Notes: generated by a model not told the origin, from the sequence alone. Shown: positions 54,612 to 62,514, counted from the stretch's first letter. The stretch is DNA of 64,000 bases from Clostridium culturomicium (GCF_000821305.1 NZ_CCXK01000015.1:2528-66527); one strand, 5' to 3'. Numbers and translations are program-made.

Positions 54612-54650
54612 TCGCCTTTTCCAAATCATAGATTGGGAGGCTCATTTATG
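54612..54650 (+). repeat. dispersed repeat half that supplies the EamA-gene ribosome-binding site, copy 9
   Basis: TTCCAAATCATAGATTGGGA followed by GGCTCATTTATG aligns with the repeat core ACCAAATCAAAGATTTGGAG and TCTCACTTATG. The 3' end of the element coincides with GGGAGG and the first ATG of the transporter gene at 54648. Confidence 0.6.
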
Positions 54651-55523
54651 GAGGAAACTATGAATAACAGAAATACAGGAATTATCCTTATAATTTTATC
54701 CGCCTTTGGATTTGCAATGATGTCAGCCTTTGTTAAGCTTGCTGGCGACCTGCCATCTCTTCAAAAGGCATTCTTTAGAAATGTAATATCTTTTATTATT
54801 GCCTTAGCAATGATTATCCGTCATAAGGAAAGTTTACTTGGTAAAAAAGAAAACCAAAAGCTACTTCTTATGCGTTCAACCTTTGGAACCTTAGGTGTAG
54901 TATTAAATTTTTATGCTATTGACCATCTTATTTTATCTGATGCAAATATGCTAAATAAACTGTCACCCTTCTTCGTATTGCTGTTTTGTGCAATATTCTT
55001 AAAAGAAAAGCTTACTTCAAATCACATAATAACAATTCTTATTGGTTTTTTAGGAGCATTACTTATAATTAAACCAGCCTTTAGCGTTGATTTAATTCCT
55101 TACATTGCAGGGTTATCATCTGCAGTATTTGCCGGTGCCGCTTATAGCTGTGTTAGAGCCATTGGAAACAAAGAAAAACACTATACAGTAGTATTCTATT
55201 TTTCATGTTTTTCTGTGGTAACGCTCTTCCCAATGATGATATTAAACTATGTACCGATGACCGGACTTCAATTAACTTATTTAATCTTAGCAGGTGTTTT
55301 TGCAACCCTTGGACAATTTGCAATAACTCTTGCATACCGCTATGCACCTGCTAGAGAAATTTCAATATTTGATTACTCAAACATAATATTCTCTGCATTA
55401 ATTAGTTTAGTAATCTTTAAGCAAATTCCAGATGCCATAAGTATTTTGGGTTACTTAGTCATCTTTTCTGCCTCTTTTTATATGTTTTTGTATAATAAAA
55501 AACTTGATAAAAAACTTTCATGA
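54648..55523 (+). CDS. EamA/DMT-family transporter
   Basis: The product is 291 residues from the ATG at 54648 or 287 from the ATG at 54660; each is preceded by a GGAGG-type site, so the start is ambiguous. It has ten predicted membrane segments in two five-helix EamA repeats, with the typical NMLNKLSPFFVLLFCAIFLKE segment ending the first repeat and YSNIIFSALISLVIF in the second. DMT-family members export or import metabolites such as amino acids and nucleosides. The substrate is unknown. It is isolated on the plus strand between repeats. Confidence 0.87.
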   Translation: MEETMNNRNTGIILIILSAFGFAMMSAFVKLAGDLPSLQKAFFRNVISFIIALAMIIRHKESLLGKKENQKLLLMRSTFGTLGVVLNFYAIDHLILSDANMLNKLSPFFVLLFCAIFLKEKLTSNHIITILIGFLGALLIIKPAFSVDLIPYIAGLSSAVFAGAAYSCVRAIGNKEKHYTVVFYFSCFSVVTLFPMMILNYVPMTGLQLTYLILAGVFATLGQFAITLAYRYAPAREISIFDYSNIIFSALISLVIFKQIPDAISILGYLVIFSASFYMFLYNKKLDKKLS

Positions 55524-55687
55524 AAACAGTCACCAAAACATGCTAAGGTGCATTAATAAAATTATAACTATTTATTTATAAATTATTTATTAACAACTGA
55601 AATAAATTCTACTTCTATGGCAAGAATCATAACAACTAGAAAATTCTACTTTTAATTTAGGTAACTCTTTTCATTTTAATGCAAAGG

Positions 55688-55764
55688 AGCTTCGGATCTA
55701 TAAGTTCGAGTATTAAAGAAACGCTTTACTATCGTTCTTATAAAAATTTAGATTCTCACTAAGG
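55688..55764 (+). repeat. divergent dispersed repeat, copy 10
   Basis: CTATAAGTTCGAGTATTAAA begins like the family core; an internal stretch is replaced (ACGCTTTACTATCGTTC); then ATTTAGATTCTCACT ends like it. It lies directly upstream of the 35-codon gene at 55776. Confidence 0.5.
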
Positions 55765-55775
55765 GAGGTATTTTT

Positions 55776-55883
55776 ATGAAAAAAGCTTTAATACTACTAG
55801 CCGTTACATGTGCTGCTTGTACAGCAATAGTAGCCACTAAGAAAAAAAGACCTCAATATTTATCTAAAACAGAAACACTCTAA
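55776..55883 (+). CDS. 35-residue single-pass membrane peptide
   Basis: GGGAGGT lies eight bases upstream of the ATG. The peptide has a basic start (MKK), a hydrophobic stretch of about 18 residues with two adjacent cysteines (LILLAVTCAACTAIVA), a basic patch (TKKKRP) and a short polar tail, and it is followed by a terminator. The hydrophobic-then-basic layout suggests a membrane-inserted peptide. The sequence is compatible with a small DUF-type or type I toxin-like peptide, but I recognise no family and see no antisense RNA. The good start site and terminator support a real gene. Confidence 0.55.
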   Translation: MKKALILLAVTCAACTAIVATKKKRPQYLSKTETL

Positions 55884-55908
55884 TCACACCATACTTAAAC
55901 CAAATTAC

Positions 55909-55938
55909 TAAAGCCTAGGATATTAATCCTAGGCTTTA
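55909..55938. terminator. bidirectional terminator ending the eut operon
   Basis: AAAGCCTAGGA pairs perfectly with TCCTAGGCTTT around six bases. It terminates eutQ on the minus strand and the small peptide gene on the plus strand. Confidence 0.85.
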
Positions 55939-55950
55939 AGCTATTTATAA

Positions 55951-56430
55951 TTAGTTTTGATTTGCCCAATCTGCTGGATAAGTTACATATATAAATCTTG
56001 CATAGTTAGGAACTGAGAATTTAATACTACTTCCCTTTGGAATTAATATTAATTCTCCCGCATCAGCAGACACTATGCTATTGTTAATAACTATATCTAA
56101 ATGGCCATCAATTACATAGTCAATTTCATCGTAATTTAATGTCCAATCGAAGGTAGTTTGTTTCATTTCCATAATACCACAGCCAAGTCTAGGACTTTCT
56201 TCTAGTGTGAATAAATCCTTAGTATATACTATATCACTTGCTGTTCCAGTATCCATTCTGTCTTTCTCACTAACTCTGACAGTAGGAAGTTTTACTGAAA
56301 TAACTCCACTAACATCTTTATTTCTCATGTAATCTACTGAATCACAACTAGATGAGCCAACAGCCCCACCTATTTTTTCTTCGATTATTTGTCTCACTAA
56401 TTTCTCTAATGTACTTTTATCAATATCCAT
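55951..56430 (-). CDS. eutQ: ethanolamine utilization protein EutQ
   Basis: The 159-residue product has an N-terminal amphipathic helix (about residues 4-20, like an encapsulation peptide) and a C-terminal cupin barrel (about 70-155, with the segments TFDWTLNYDEIDYVIDG and PKGSSIKFS). In Salmonella EutQ has acetate-kinase activity, which would complete conversion of acetyl phosphate to acetate and ATP. It is shorter at the N-terminus than enteric EutQ. It is the last gene of the eut operon, four bases after eutH. Confidence 0.92.
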   Translation of the reverse strand: MDIDKSTLEKLVRQIIEEKIGGAVGSSSCDSVDYMRNKDVSGVISVKLPTVRVSEKDRMDTGTASDIVYTKDLFTLEESPRLGCGIMEMKQTTFDWTLNYDEIDYVIDGHLDIVINNSIVSADAGELILIPKGSSIKFSVPNYARFIYVTYPADWANQN

Positions 56431-56434
56431 TCCT

Positions 56435-57529
56435 TTAAGCCTCCTTCTTACCAGTCATACTTCCGGCTATGAATGTAGCTACAATTACAGCTGTTATACC
56501 TGCAACTAATTTGCCAACTATCATAGGTAGTATCATTGATGAATTAAACCCTGCTGTAAATCCAAGGTGATCTCCGAATACAAAGGCTGCTGATACAGCA
56601 AATGCAACGTTAATAATCTTACCTCTGTCATCCATATCCTTCATCATTCCAAACATAGGAATACTGTTAGCTAAAGTAGCAACTAACCCTGCTGCAGCTA
56701 CATCATTCATTTTTAAAACTTTTCCTAAGCCCATAAGAGGAGTCTTGAATACCTTTGTTATTACATATACAAGAGGGAACGCTCCTGCTAATACAATTGC
56801 AATGTCTCCAACTATAGCAATACCTTCTTCGATTGGATTCATTCCTGGAATTAAAACTATACCTGTAAGTTTTTCAACTACTGCTGCTGCAAGACCTAAA
56901 GTAATTACTATAACAACAAACTTTCCGAAATAAGTAAAACCTTTTATTACCGCACTTTCAAATTTCCATAATCCAAGAGCAATGAGTGCTGCAATTATTA
57001 CTATAGGTATTAAATTTCTTAGCACCATCATCACAGGAAAACCAGCAACTAAACCTCCAACAAAAGAACCTATTGGAATTGTAATTATTCCTGCAAGAAC
57101 TCCTAAGGCTAAGAATCTTTGATCTGATTCTTCTATTATCCCAAGCGCTACTGGTATAGTAAATACTATAGTAACTCCCATCATTGAACCTACTATTAAT
57201 CCACCAAATAAACCTGCCTCCGGATTTACTGCCAACTCTGCTGAAAGAGCTGCTCCACCCATATCATTAGCAAGGAGTGTGCCTCCAAACATCCCTGGGT
57301 CAGCACCTAAAAAATTAAATATAGGTACTACTACTGGCTTTAGAAGACTCGCTAATACTGGAGCTAAAGATATAACCCCAACCATTGCAAGTGCAAGTGA
57401 ACCCATTGCCATGAAACCTTCTTCAAATTTTTCGCCTAATCCAAATCTATTACCTATACATTTGTCTAAAGCTCCTAATACCATAAATATAACCATAATA
57501 TATACGATTATTTCATTTATTCCCATCAT
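56435..57529 (-). CDS. eutH: ethanolamine transporter EutH
   Basis: The 364-residue protein has ten or more membrane segments and family motifs such as FGGTLLANDMGGAAL near residue 81 and FGDHLGFTAGFN near 323. EutH facilitates entry of ethanolamine when the protonated form dominates, for example at acidic pH. It lies between the BMC-T shell gene and eutQ. GAGATG precedes the ATG. Length and topology are standard for the family. Confidence 0.95.
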   Translation of the reverse strand: MMGINEIIVYIMVIFMVLGALDKCIGNRFGLGEKFEEGFMAMGSLALAMVGVISLAPVLASLLKPVVVPIFNFLGADPGMFGGTLLANDMGGAALSAELAVNPEAGLFGGLIVGSMMGVTIVFTIPVALGIIEESDQRFLALGVLAGIITIPIGSFVGGLVAGFPVMMVLRNLIPIVIIAALIALGLWKFESAVIKGFTYFGKFVVIVITLGLAAAVVEKLTGIVLIPGMNPIEEGIAIVGDIAIVLAGAFPLVYVITKVFKTPLMGLGKVLKMNDVAAAGLVATLANSIPMFGMMKDMDDRGKIINVAFAVSAAFVFGDHLGFTAGFNSSMILPMIVGKLVAGITAVIVATFIAGSMTGKKEA

Positions 57530-57554
57530 TTCATCTCCTGTTAACTTATAATTC

Positions 57555-58100
57555 TTATGTTATATATTTTAGAATCATTTCATCTGGAGACCTTATTATT
57601 GATGTATTAATTATCCGTCTAGCTTCAATAGCATCTTTTCCACTTTTAAGTCCTTGTTCTACATCACTAACATCACCAGACACAGTGAAAACTAATCTCC
57701 CACTTATTCCAGAGGCTATCTGCAATTTAACAAGATTTAAGTTTCCACCCTTTAAAGTACTATCTAATGCCTTAATTCCACTGCTTATGGTCATTGTTTC
57801 AAATAACCCCAATGCACCTTTAGGCGGCATCATAACTCTGCTGGTTAATGCCCGAATAACTGTATCTTTTATTCCACTGATTAAGGCACTATCCAAAATA
57901 TGCCCTTCGCCAGCTTCATTTCCCTTATTAAAGACAGTTCTAACGGCATCCTCATCTCCACTTAAAATTACTAATAACCTTCCAGGGCAAATTACTCTGA
58001 AAAGAACAATCTGAACTTCTGCCAGTTTTATCATTTCATCTGTAACTTCAGTTCCCTTACTTATGCTTTTAAATTCAAATGATACAATACTCCTACTCAT
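57555..58100 (-). CDS. BMC-T (tandem BMC domain) shell protein, PduT-like
   Basis: With the ATG at 58100 the product is 181 residues; ATG 58103 is equally possible. It has two BMC domains (about residues 3-90 and 95-178). C38 lies in VICPG, the position where PduT coordinates a 4Fe-4S cluster at the pseudo-threefold pore. Such trimers could pass electrons through the microcompartment shell. The start overlaps the eutN stop by a few bases, indicating translational coupling. It is not EutL, which is encoded separately. The cluster is inferred from the conserved cysteine. Confidence 0.85.
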   Translation of the reverse strand: MSRSIVSFEFKSISKGTEVTDEMIKLAEVQIVLFRVICPGRLLVILSGDEDAVRTVFNKGNEAGEGHILDSALISGIKDTVIRALTSRVMMPPKGALGLFETMTISSGIKALDSTLKGGNLNLVKLQIASGISGRLVFTVSGDVSDVEQGLKSGKDAIEARRIINTSIIRSPDEMILKYIT

Positions 58101-58365
58101 CATCAACCTCAATCGTGTCAATAATTCCTACAATAGCAGTATCTATAGGGATATCCTTATCACCTACAGATACTCTTGCAGAACCGCCTTTTACTATGAG
58201 AACTAAATCTCCAGCACCGGCCCCAACACTATCAGCACATACTAGCAGGTTGTCATCCATCTTATCTTTATTTTTCATTGTCTTTACTATTAAGAACTTC
58301 TGGCCATTAAGCTTTTCGTCCTTTCTAGTAGACCATAGCTTTCCTACTACCTTTCCAATAATCAT
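58093..58365 (-). CDS. eutN: microcompartment vertex protein EutN
   Basis: The 90-residue product belongs to the EutN/CcmL (BMC-P) family that forms pentamers capping the vertices of the shell. It begins IIGKVVGKLWSTRKDEKLNG, the usual start of the family, and contains the glycine-rich ADSVGAGAGDLVLIVKG near residue 44. It overlaps the following BMC-T gene by eight bases. Only one BMC-P gene is visible in the window. Confidence 0.94.
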   Translation of the reverse strand: MIIGKVVGKLWSTRKDEKLNGQKFLIVKTMKNKDKMDDNLLVCADSVGAGAGDLVLIVKGGSARVSVGDKDIPIDTAIVGIIDTIEVDDE

Positions 58366-58377
58366 TTTATGCCTCCA

Positions 58378-59055
58378 CTAAACCCTCTTAACTCTTAGGT
58401 TATGAGTTCTAATGAAATCAGTGGCTAATGGAGTAATAATACTTTTTTTATCTATTACTATTGTATAAACTCCTGGAATAATTTTATTTCTTATTTCTGC
58501 TTCATTAATAACCTTTTTATTCCTAATTTCTATCTCTTCAGATGAACTATTATTAAAAACCTCAATGTTTTTAATATCTTCAACATTACTTAATAGATTT
58601 TTATCATTTTTCTTAATCTCACCTACATAGCCTATAATCTGAATTCCATTTAATTTTATTTGCTGCTCAAAATCTAAGTATTTGCTATAGAGTGCTTTGG
58701 GAGCTGTATTTTTATATTTTTTATATTCTAGTCCATTCTCAAGGACGTATACCTCTTTGCCCTTCATAAGCATTCTTATTACAAATTCTTCTGCTACTCC
58801 TTCAGTATTAAGAGTAGCCATGTTAGCCATAGCTTTCAAAGATAAAGCTGGAATAATGATGATATCTCCATCCACATCTTCATTCCTATAAACTGATATA
58901 CTATACTCACTTCCTAGGCTTTTTGTTATCTCACTTATATTTTCTTCTGACATAACTACAGCTACTTTATTTAAGGGACCTATTGAATTTTTTGAGCAAT
59001 TTATTTTGTTATATACCTCATTCACTATTAAGTCCACAACTTCATCGTAATTCAT
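58378..59055 (-). CDS. ethanolamine utilization protein of the TIGR02536 type, function unknown
   Basis: The 225-residue product lies between eutD and eutN, where Firmicute eut operons usually encode this uncharacterised family. The N-terminus (residues 2-18, YDEVVDLIVNEVYNKI) is amphipathic like an encapsulation peptide. The middle has an alternating beta/alpha pattern like a flavoprotein or Rossmann fold (VAVVMSEENIS, DIIIIPALSLKAMANMATL). A conserved C-terminal segment ends in THNLRVKRV. No active-site residue can be named. It may be a cargo protein of the microcompartment. Confidence 0.78.
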   Translation of the reverse strand: MNYDEVVDLIVNEVYNKINCSKNSIGPLNKVAVVMSEENISEITKSLGSEYSISVYRNEDVDGDIIIIPALSLKAMANMATLNTEGVAEEFVIRMLMKGKEVYVLENGLEYKKYKNTAPKALYSKYLDFEQQIKLNGIQIIGYVGEIKKNDKNLLSNVEDIKNIEVFNNSSSEEIEIRNKKVINEAEIRNKIIPGVYTIVIDKKSIITPLATDFIRTHNLRVKRV

Positions 59056-59183
59056 TTCTACGCCCCCTAATTAAGGCTTACTTTAAGGTATACTTTTTAA
59101 CACCCTAACGACTACTTAACAATTAATTCTTTCCTAACTTTAAAAACTATTATGCCTTAGAGAATCAAATTAACATATTACCT

Positions 59184-59825
59184 TTAAAGTTCTTTATGCT
59201 TTATAATTGAGCATAAAGTTCCCTTTTTAAATCCACATGCATTTGCTTCATCGTAATCAATGTGCATATAAGTTCTAAAGTTTGGACTTACTCTCATTAC
59301 TACATCATCAAAAATGAGTTCCCTATCACCGTATACACGCGCCATAACAATTTCCTTATCTTCTACTCCAAACTTCTCAGCATCTTCTGGTGTAATGTGT
59401 ATATGCCTTTTAGCTACAATTACGCCCTTATCTACAGTTACAGAGCCTCTATCTGTTGAAATAGTTATCCCCGGTGTATCTTCAATATGACCACTTTCTT
59501 TAACTGGTGCTTTTATTCCTAAAACTAAGGCATCAGTCAAAGATACTTCTAATTGAGTGTCTTTCCTTGCAGGTCCAAGAACAACAACATTTTTCAAGGC
59601 TCCTTTAGGTCCCGTTACAGTAACCCTTTCCTCACAAGCATATTGACCTGGTTGTGATAAATCCTTCATCCTTTTAAGTGTATGCCCTTGACCAAACAAC
59701 TCATCTATGTGTTCTTTACATAAATGAATATGTCTTCCTGAAGCTTCAACTTCAATAAAAGCTTCTTGTTTAACTCTTTTTACTACTTCATCTATCACTT
59801 CTTGTAAAAGATTATTCATATTCAT
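59184..59825 (-). CDS. eutD: phosphate acetyltransferase, PduL type (EutD)
   Basis: The 213-residue product converts acetyl-CoA and phosphate to acetyl phosphate inside the microcompartment, recycling CoA. It is the PduL family, not the unrelated Pta fold. Duplicated metal-binding motifs are seen as SGRHIHL near residue 29 and AKRHIHIT near 138, plus YMHIDYDEANACG near 190. An N-terminal amphipathic helix (residues 3-19, MNNLLQEVIDEVVKRVK) resembles an encapsulation peptide. It follows eutM after a gap containing a dispersed repeat. Confidence 0.93.
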   Translation of the reverse strand: MNMNNLLQEVIDEVVKRVKQEAFIEVEASGRHIHLCKEHIDELFGQGHTLKRMKDLSQPGQYACEERVTVTGPKGALKNVVVLGPARKDTQLEVSLTDALVLGIKAPVKESGHIEDTPGITISTDRGSVTVDKGVIVAKRHIHITPEDAEKFGVEDKEIVMARVYGDRELIFDDVVMRVSPNFRTYMHIDYDEANACGFKKGTLCSIIKHKEL

Positions 59826-59855
59826 TCCTCCATTAAAATTTTTAATGTTAAGGAA

Positions 59856-59930
59856 ACCTCCACCTAATTTTCATCAGGTGGAGTAAGTTTAACTAACTAA
59901 ATCTTAGACTTAGAGTTTTACTTAAGAAAT
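59856..59930 (+). repeat. dispersed palindromic repeat inside the eut operon, copy 11
   Basis: Plus-strand GGTGGAGTAAGTTTAACTAA, then CTAAATCTTAGACTTAGAG and TTTTACTTAAG match the core, preceded by a small CCACCT/AGGTGG stem. It fills most of the gap between eutM and eutD, so it would be transcribed as part of the eut mRNA. Confidence 0.7.
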
Positions 59931-59963
59931 ACACTAAATTAACAGTATATCTCTCCCTTTTCA

Positions 59964-60254
59964 CTATAGAGTTGTAGGACTCTTAGGAAGGATAGCATCG
60001 ACCTCAAAGTGTGGTCTTGGAATAACATGAACTGAAAGTAATTCTCCAACTCTTTCAGCAGCTGCAGCACCTGCATCTGTAGCAGCCTTAACTGCTCCAA
60101 CGTCTCCTCTTACTAAAACTGTAACAAGACCTCCACCTACTTGTTCTTTGCCAACTAACTGAACGTTAGCAGCTTTAACCATTGCATCGGCAGCTTCTAT
60201 TGCTGCAACTAATCCTTTTGTTTCAATCATTCCTAATGCGTTAGCGTTTGCCAT
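59964..60254 (-). CDS. eutM: BMC-H shell protein EutM
   Basis: The 96-residue single-BMC protein forms hexamers that tile the shell facets. The family sequence is intact: MIETKGLVAAIEAADAMVKAA, VRGDVGAVKAATDAG and VHVIPRPHFEVD at the C-terminus, where the domain usually ends. GGAGG precedes the start. It lies 35 bases after eutE. A second BMC-H domain is present in the 61759-62499 product. Confidence 0.96.
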   Translation of the reverse strand: MANANALGMIETKGLVAAIEAADAMVKAANVQLVGKEQVGGGLVTVLVRGDVGAVKAATDAGAAAAERVGELLSVHVIPRPHFEVDAILPKSPTTL

Positions 60255-60289
60255 TTCATTTCCTCCTCAATTATATTTTGTTAATTTTT

Positions 60290-61759
60290 CTATCTCAATT
60301 CATTGATAATTTTTTTAACTAAAAGATCTATTAATTCATTGGTATCTGCAGAAGATACACTAGAACAGCAACTTGAAACTGATGGTGTTCTAAAATCCTC
60401 AATTTCCTTAACTCCATATCCAACCTTCTTAATATTCATTAAATGAAGTGGTCCAACGTTGTCAGAAGTAGCGCTTCCACCTATAGCTCCACAACCAAGA
60501 GTTAATGCTGGAATAAGATTTATTGATGCCCCTATTCCTCCTAAAGTACTTGGTGTATTAACAGGTATTCTTGATACTGGCATACTTAAGGCAAATCTTC
60601 TCACAATTGACTCATCTTCGCAGTGCATTGAGAAGGTGTGTCCTGCTCCTTCATTATGAAGAATGGCTTTACATTTTGCTTCAATATCATCAATATTTTT
60701 TTCTACATAGAAAGCTAAGATTGGAGCTAATTTTTCTCTTGAATATGGTACATTATGCCCAACTTCTGTTTCTTCAGCAATAAGTACTCTTGCGGTTGCT
60801 GGAACATTTGTTAACCCAGCTAATTTCGATATAGCAGCAACACTCTTTCCAACAATTTGAGGGTTCATGGAACCATTAGCTCTCATTATAAATTTTCCAA
60901 GCTGTGCAGCCTCCTCTTTATTTAAGAAGTACCCACCTTGCTTTTTAAATTCTGCAACTACCTTATCTTTTATGCATTCTTCCATTATTACAGATTGTTC
61001 TGATGCACAAATTGTACCATTATCAAAAGTCTTAGAATCCATAATTCTCTTTACTGCAAGAGGAATGTTTGCACTCTTATCAATGAAGGATGGTCCATTA
61101 CCTGGTCCAACTCCAAGGGCTGGATTTCCAGATGAGTACGCAGCCTTAACCATAGCGCTACCGCCTGTTGCAAGAATCATAGCTGTATCATTGCTGCTCA
61201 TTAGCTCCTGTGTAGCTTGAAGGGTTGGAATAGAAATACATCCTATTGCTCCATCTGGACATCCTGCTTTAGCTGCAGCTTCCTTCATAATTCTTACAGT
61301 CTCCAATATAGCTTTTTTAGCACCAGGGTGTGGTGATAATACTATTGAGTTCCCTGCTTTAATAGAAATCAGAGTTTTATACATAGCTGTTGAAGTTGGA
61401 TTTGTAGATGGAATAATCCCTGCTATCACTCCCATTGGTACAGCAATATCCCAGACCTTATTCTCCTTATCTTCAACAATTATTCCTACTGTCTTAAGAT
61501 TTTTTATGTATTCATAAACATAAGTTGAACCAAATATATTTTTTATAACCTTATCTTGCCAAATTCCAAATCCTGTTTCTTCAACAGCCATTTTTGCAAG
61601 TTTTTCTGCATTTGCAGCTGATGCTTCAGCTATAGCTTTCACAATTCTGTCAATTTCTTCTTGAGACATTTTTGCAAGCTTTTCTTGAGCTGACTTAGCT
61701 GCTTTTAGTAAATTTCTCACTTCTTGAATTGATGCTAAATCCTTATCAATTAATTCCAT
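60290..61759 (-). CDS. eutE: acetaldehyde dehydrogenase (acetylating) EutE
   Basis: The 489-residue product oxidises acetaldehyde to acetyl-CoA with NAD inside the microcompartment. The catalytic cysteine is C251 in NGTICASEQS, and the nucleotide-binding region includes GPGNGPSF near 218. The N-terminus starts directly with the dehydrogenase fold. The C-terminus instead carries a serine/cysteine linker and an amphipathic helix (about residues 472-489, NELIDLLVKKIINELR), a likely C-terminal encapsulation peptide. The start overlaps the preceding gene's stop. Confidence 0.95.
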   Translation of the reverse strand: MELIDKDLASIQEVRNLLKAAKSAQEKLAKMSQEEIDRIVKAIAEASAANAEKLAKMAVEETGFGIWQDKVIKNIFGSTYVYEYIKNLKTVGIIVEDKENKVWDIAVPMGVIAGIIPSTNPTSTAMYKTLISIKAGNSIVLSPHPGAKKAILETVRIMKEAAAKAGCPDGAIGCISIPTLQATQELMSSNDTAMILATGGSAMVKAAYSSGNPALGVGPGNGPSFIDKSANIPLAVKRIMDSKTFDNGTICASEQSVIMEECIKDKVVAEFKKQGGYFLNKEEAAQLGKFIMRANGSMNPQIVGKSVAAISKLAGLTNVPATARVLIAEETEVGHNVPYSREKLAPILAFYVEKNIDDIEAKCKAILHNEGAGHTFSMHCEDESIVRRFALSMPVSRIPVNTPSTLGGIGASINLIPALTLGCGAIGGSATSDNVGPLHLMNIKKVGYGVKEIEDFRTPSVSSCCSSVSSADTNELIDLLVKKIINELR

Positions 61760-62499
61760 TATTTATCACCTGCTTCGCTATTTTCCTTTATTGCTCTTAT
61801 TAGTTCATCTTTTTTTGCAAATTTTATTTGTTTATTAGTCATTGAAAGCTTTAAACTTCTTGCAAGTCTTCTTAACTCTTCAACCTTCATTGAATTTAAA
61901 TCAGGTTTACTTTGTTCTACTTCTAAAGCCATGACCTTAGCCTTTGGTTTTTGTGCTGTCTCATTAATAGCCGGAACAGGCTCTAAAACCTTCTCCTTGT
62001 GAATAGCCTTATTTTTAGCTTCTATTAATTCATCTATAAATTCTTCAACAGCTTCTTCCTTAGCCTTTTTTTCTAACTGAGCTTCCATTGATTTTTCTAT
62101 ATTTTCTTCCGATATTTCTTCTTGTTCATCTATCGGATTTTCTTTTTCTATAGCTTCATCTGTAATTTCTATATCTTGTGTACCTTTAGCAGCTTCATTA
62201 ATTTTTACCTCAGCCTTCGCCTCAGCTTTCTTAGGAGCAATAAAACTTGCTAACTGATCATCAAGTCTTGGTATAACATGAGAAGTTCTCAGTCTTCCCA
62301 AGGCTTCCGCTGCAGCTGTGCCAGCATCAACAGCTGCCTTAACCGCAGCCACATCTCCAGTTAATTTCACTACAGTAATAGCAGCATTTACTTTTTCAAG
62401 GCCAATTAAAGTAACTCCGGCAGCCTTTAGTGCAGAATCTGCAGCTTCCACTGCTGCCAGATATCCATTAACCTCTATTAGACCTAAAGCTCTACTCAT
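61759..62499 (-). CDS. BMC-H shell protein with long acidic linker and SAP/Rho-N-like C-terminal domain (EutK-like)
   Basis: The 246-residue product has a complete BMC domain (residues 1-88, SRALGLIEVNGYLAAVEAADS). A glutamate/lysine-rich low-complexity linker follows (about 89-200). The compact C-terminal segment (about 203-240, MKVEELRRLARSLKLS and KKDELIRAIKEN) resembles SAP or Rho N-terminal motifs. Enteric EutK also joins a BMC domain to a small C-terminal helix-turn-helix-like domain, but this tail is different. It may bind nucleic acid or a cargo protein; this is inference. The stop overlaps the eutE start. Confidence 0.85.
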   Translation of the reverse strand: MSRALGLIEVNGYLAAVEAADSALKAAGVTLIGLEKVNAAITVVKLTGDVAAVKAAVDAGTAAAEALGRLRTSHVIPRLDDQLASFIAPKKAEAKAEVKINEAAKGTQDIEITDEAIEKENPIDEQEEISEENIEKSMEAQLEKKAKEEAVEEFIDELIEAKNKAIHKEKVLEPVPAINETAQKPKAKVMALEVEQSKPDLNSMKVEELRRLARSLKLSMTNKQIKFAKKDELIRAIKENSEAGDK

Positions 62500-62514
62500 A
62501 TTATGCTCTGTCTA

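Noticed and set aside
55776..55883. Type I toxin-antitoxin locus
   Set aside because: The peptide has toxin-like composition, but no divergent or antisense promoter or direct-repeat arrangement is visible, so only a small peptide gene is reported.
59826..59963. Possible EutV-type (ANTAR) antitermination hairpin pair in the eutM-eutD gap
   Set aside because: The stems here belong to the dispersed repeat. I see no paired hairpins with the conserved terminal-loop A and G residues followed by a U-run terminator.
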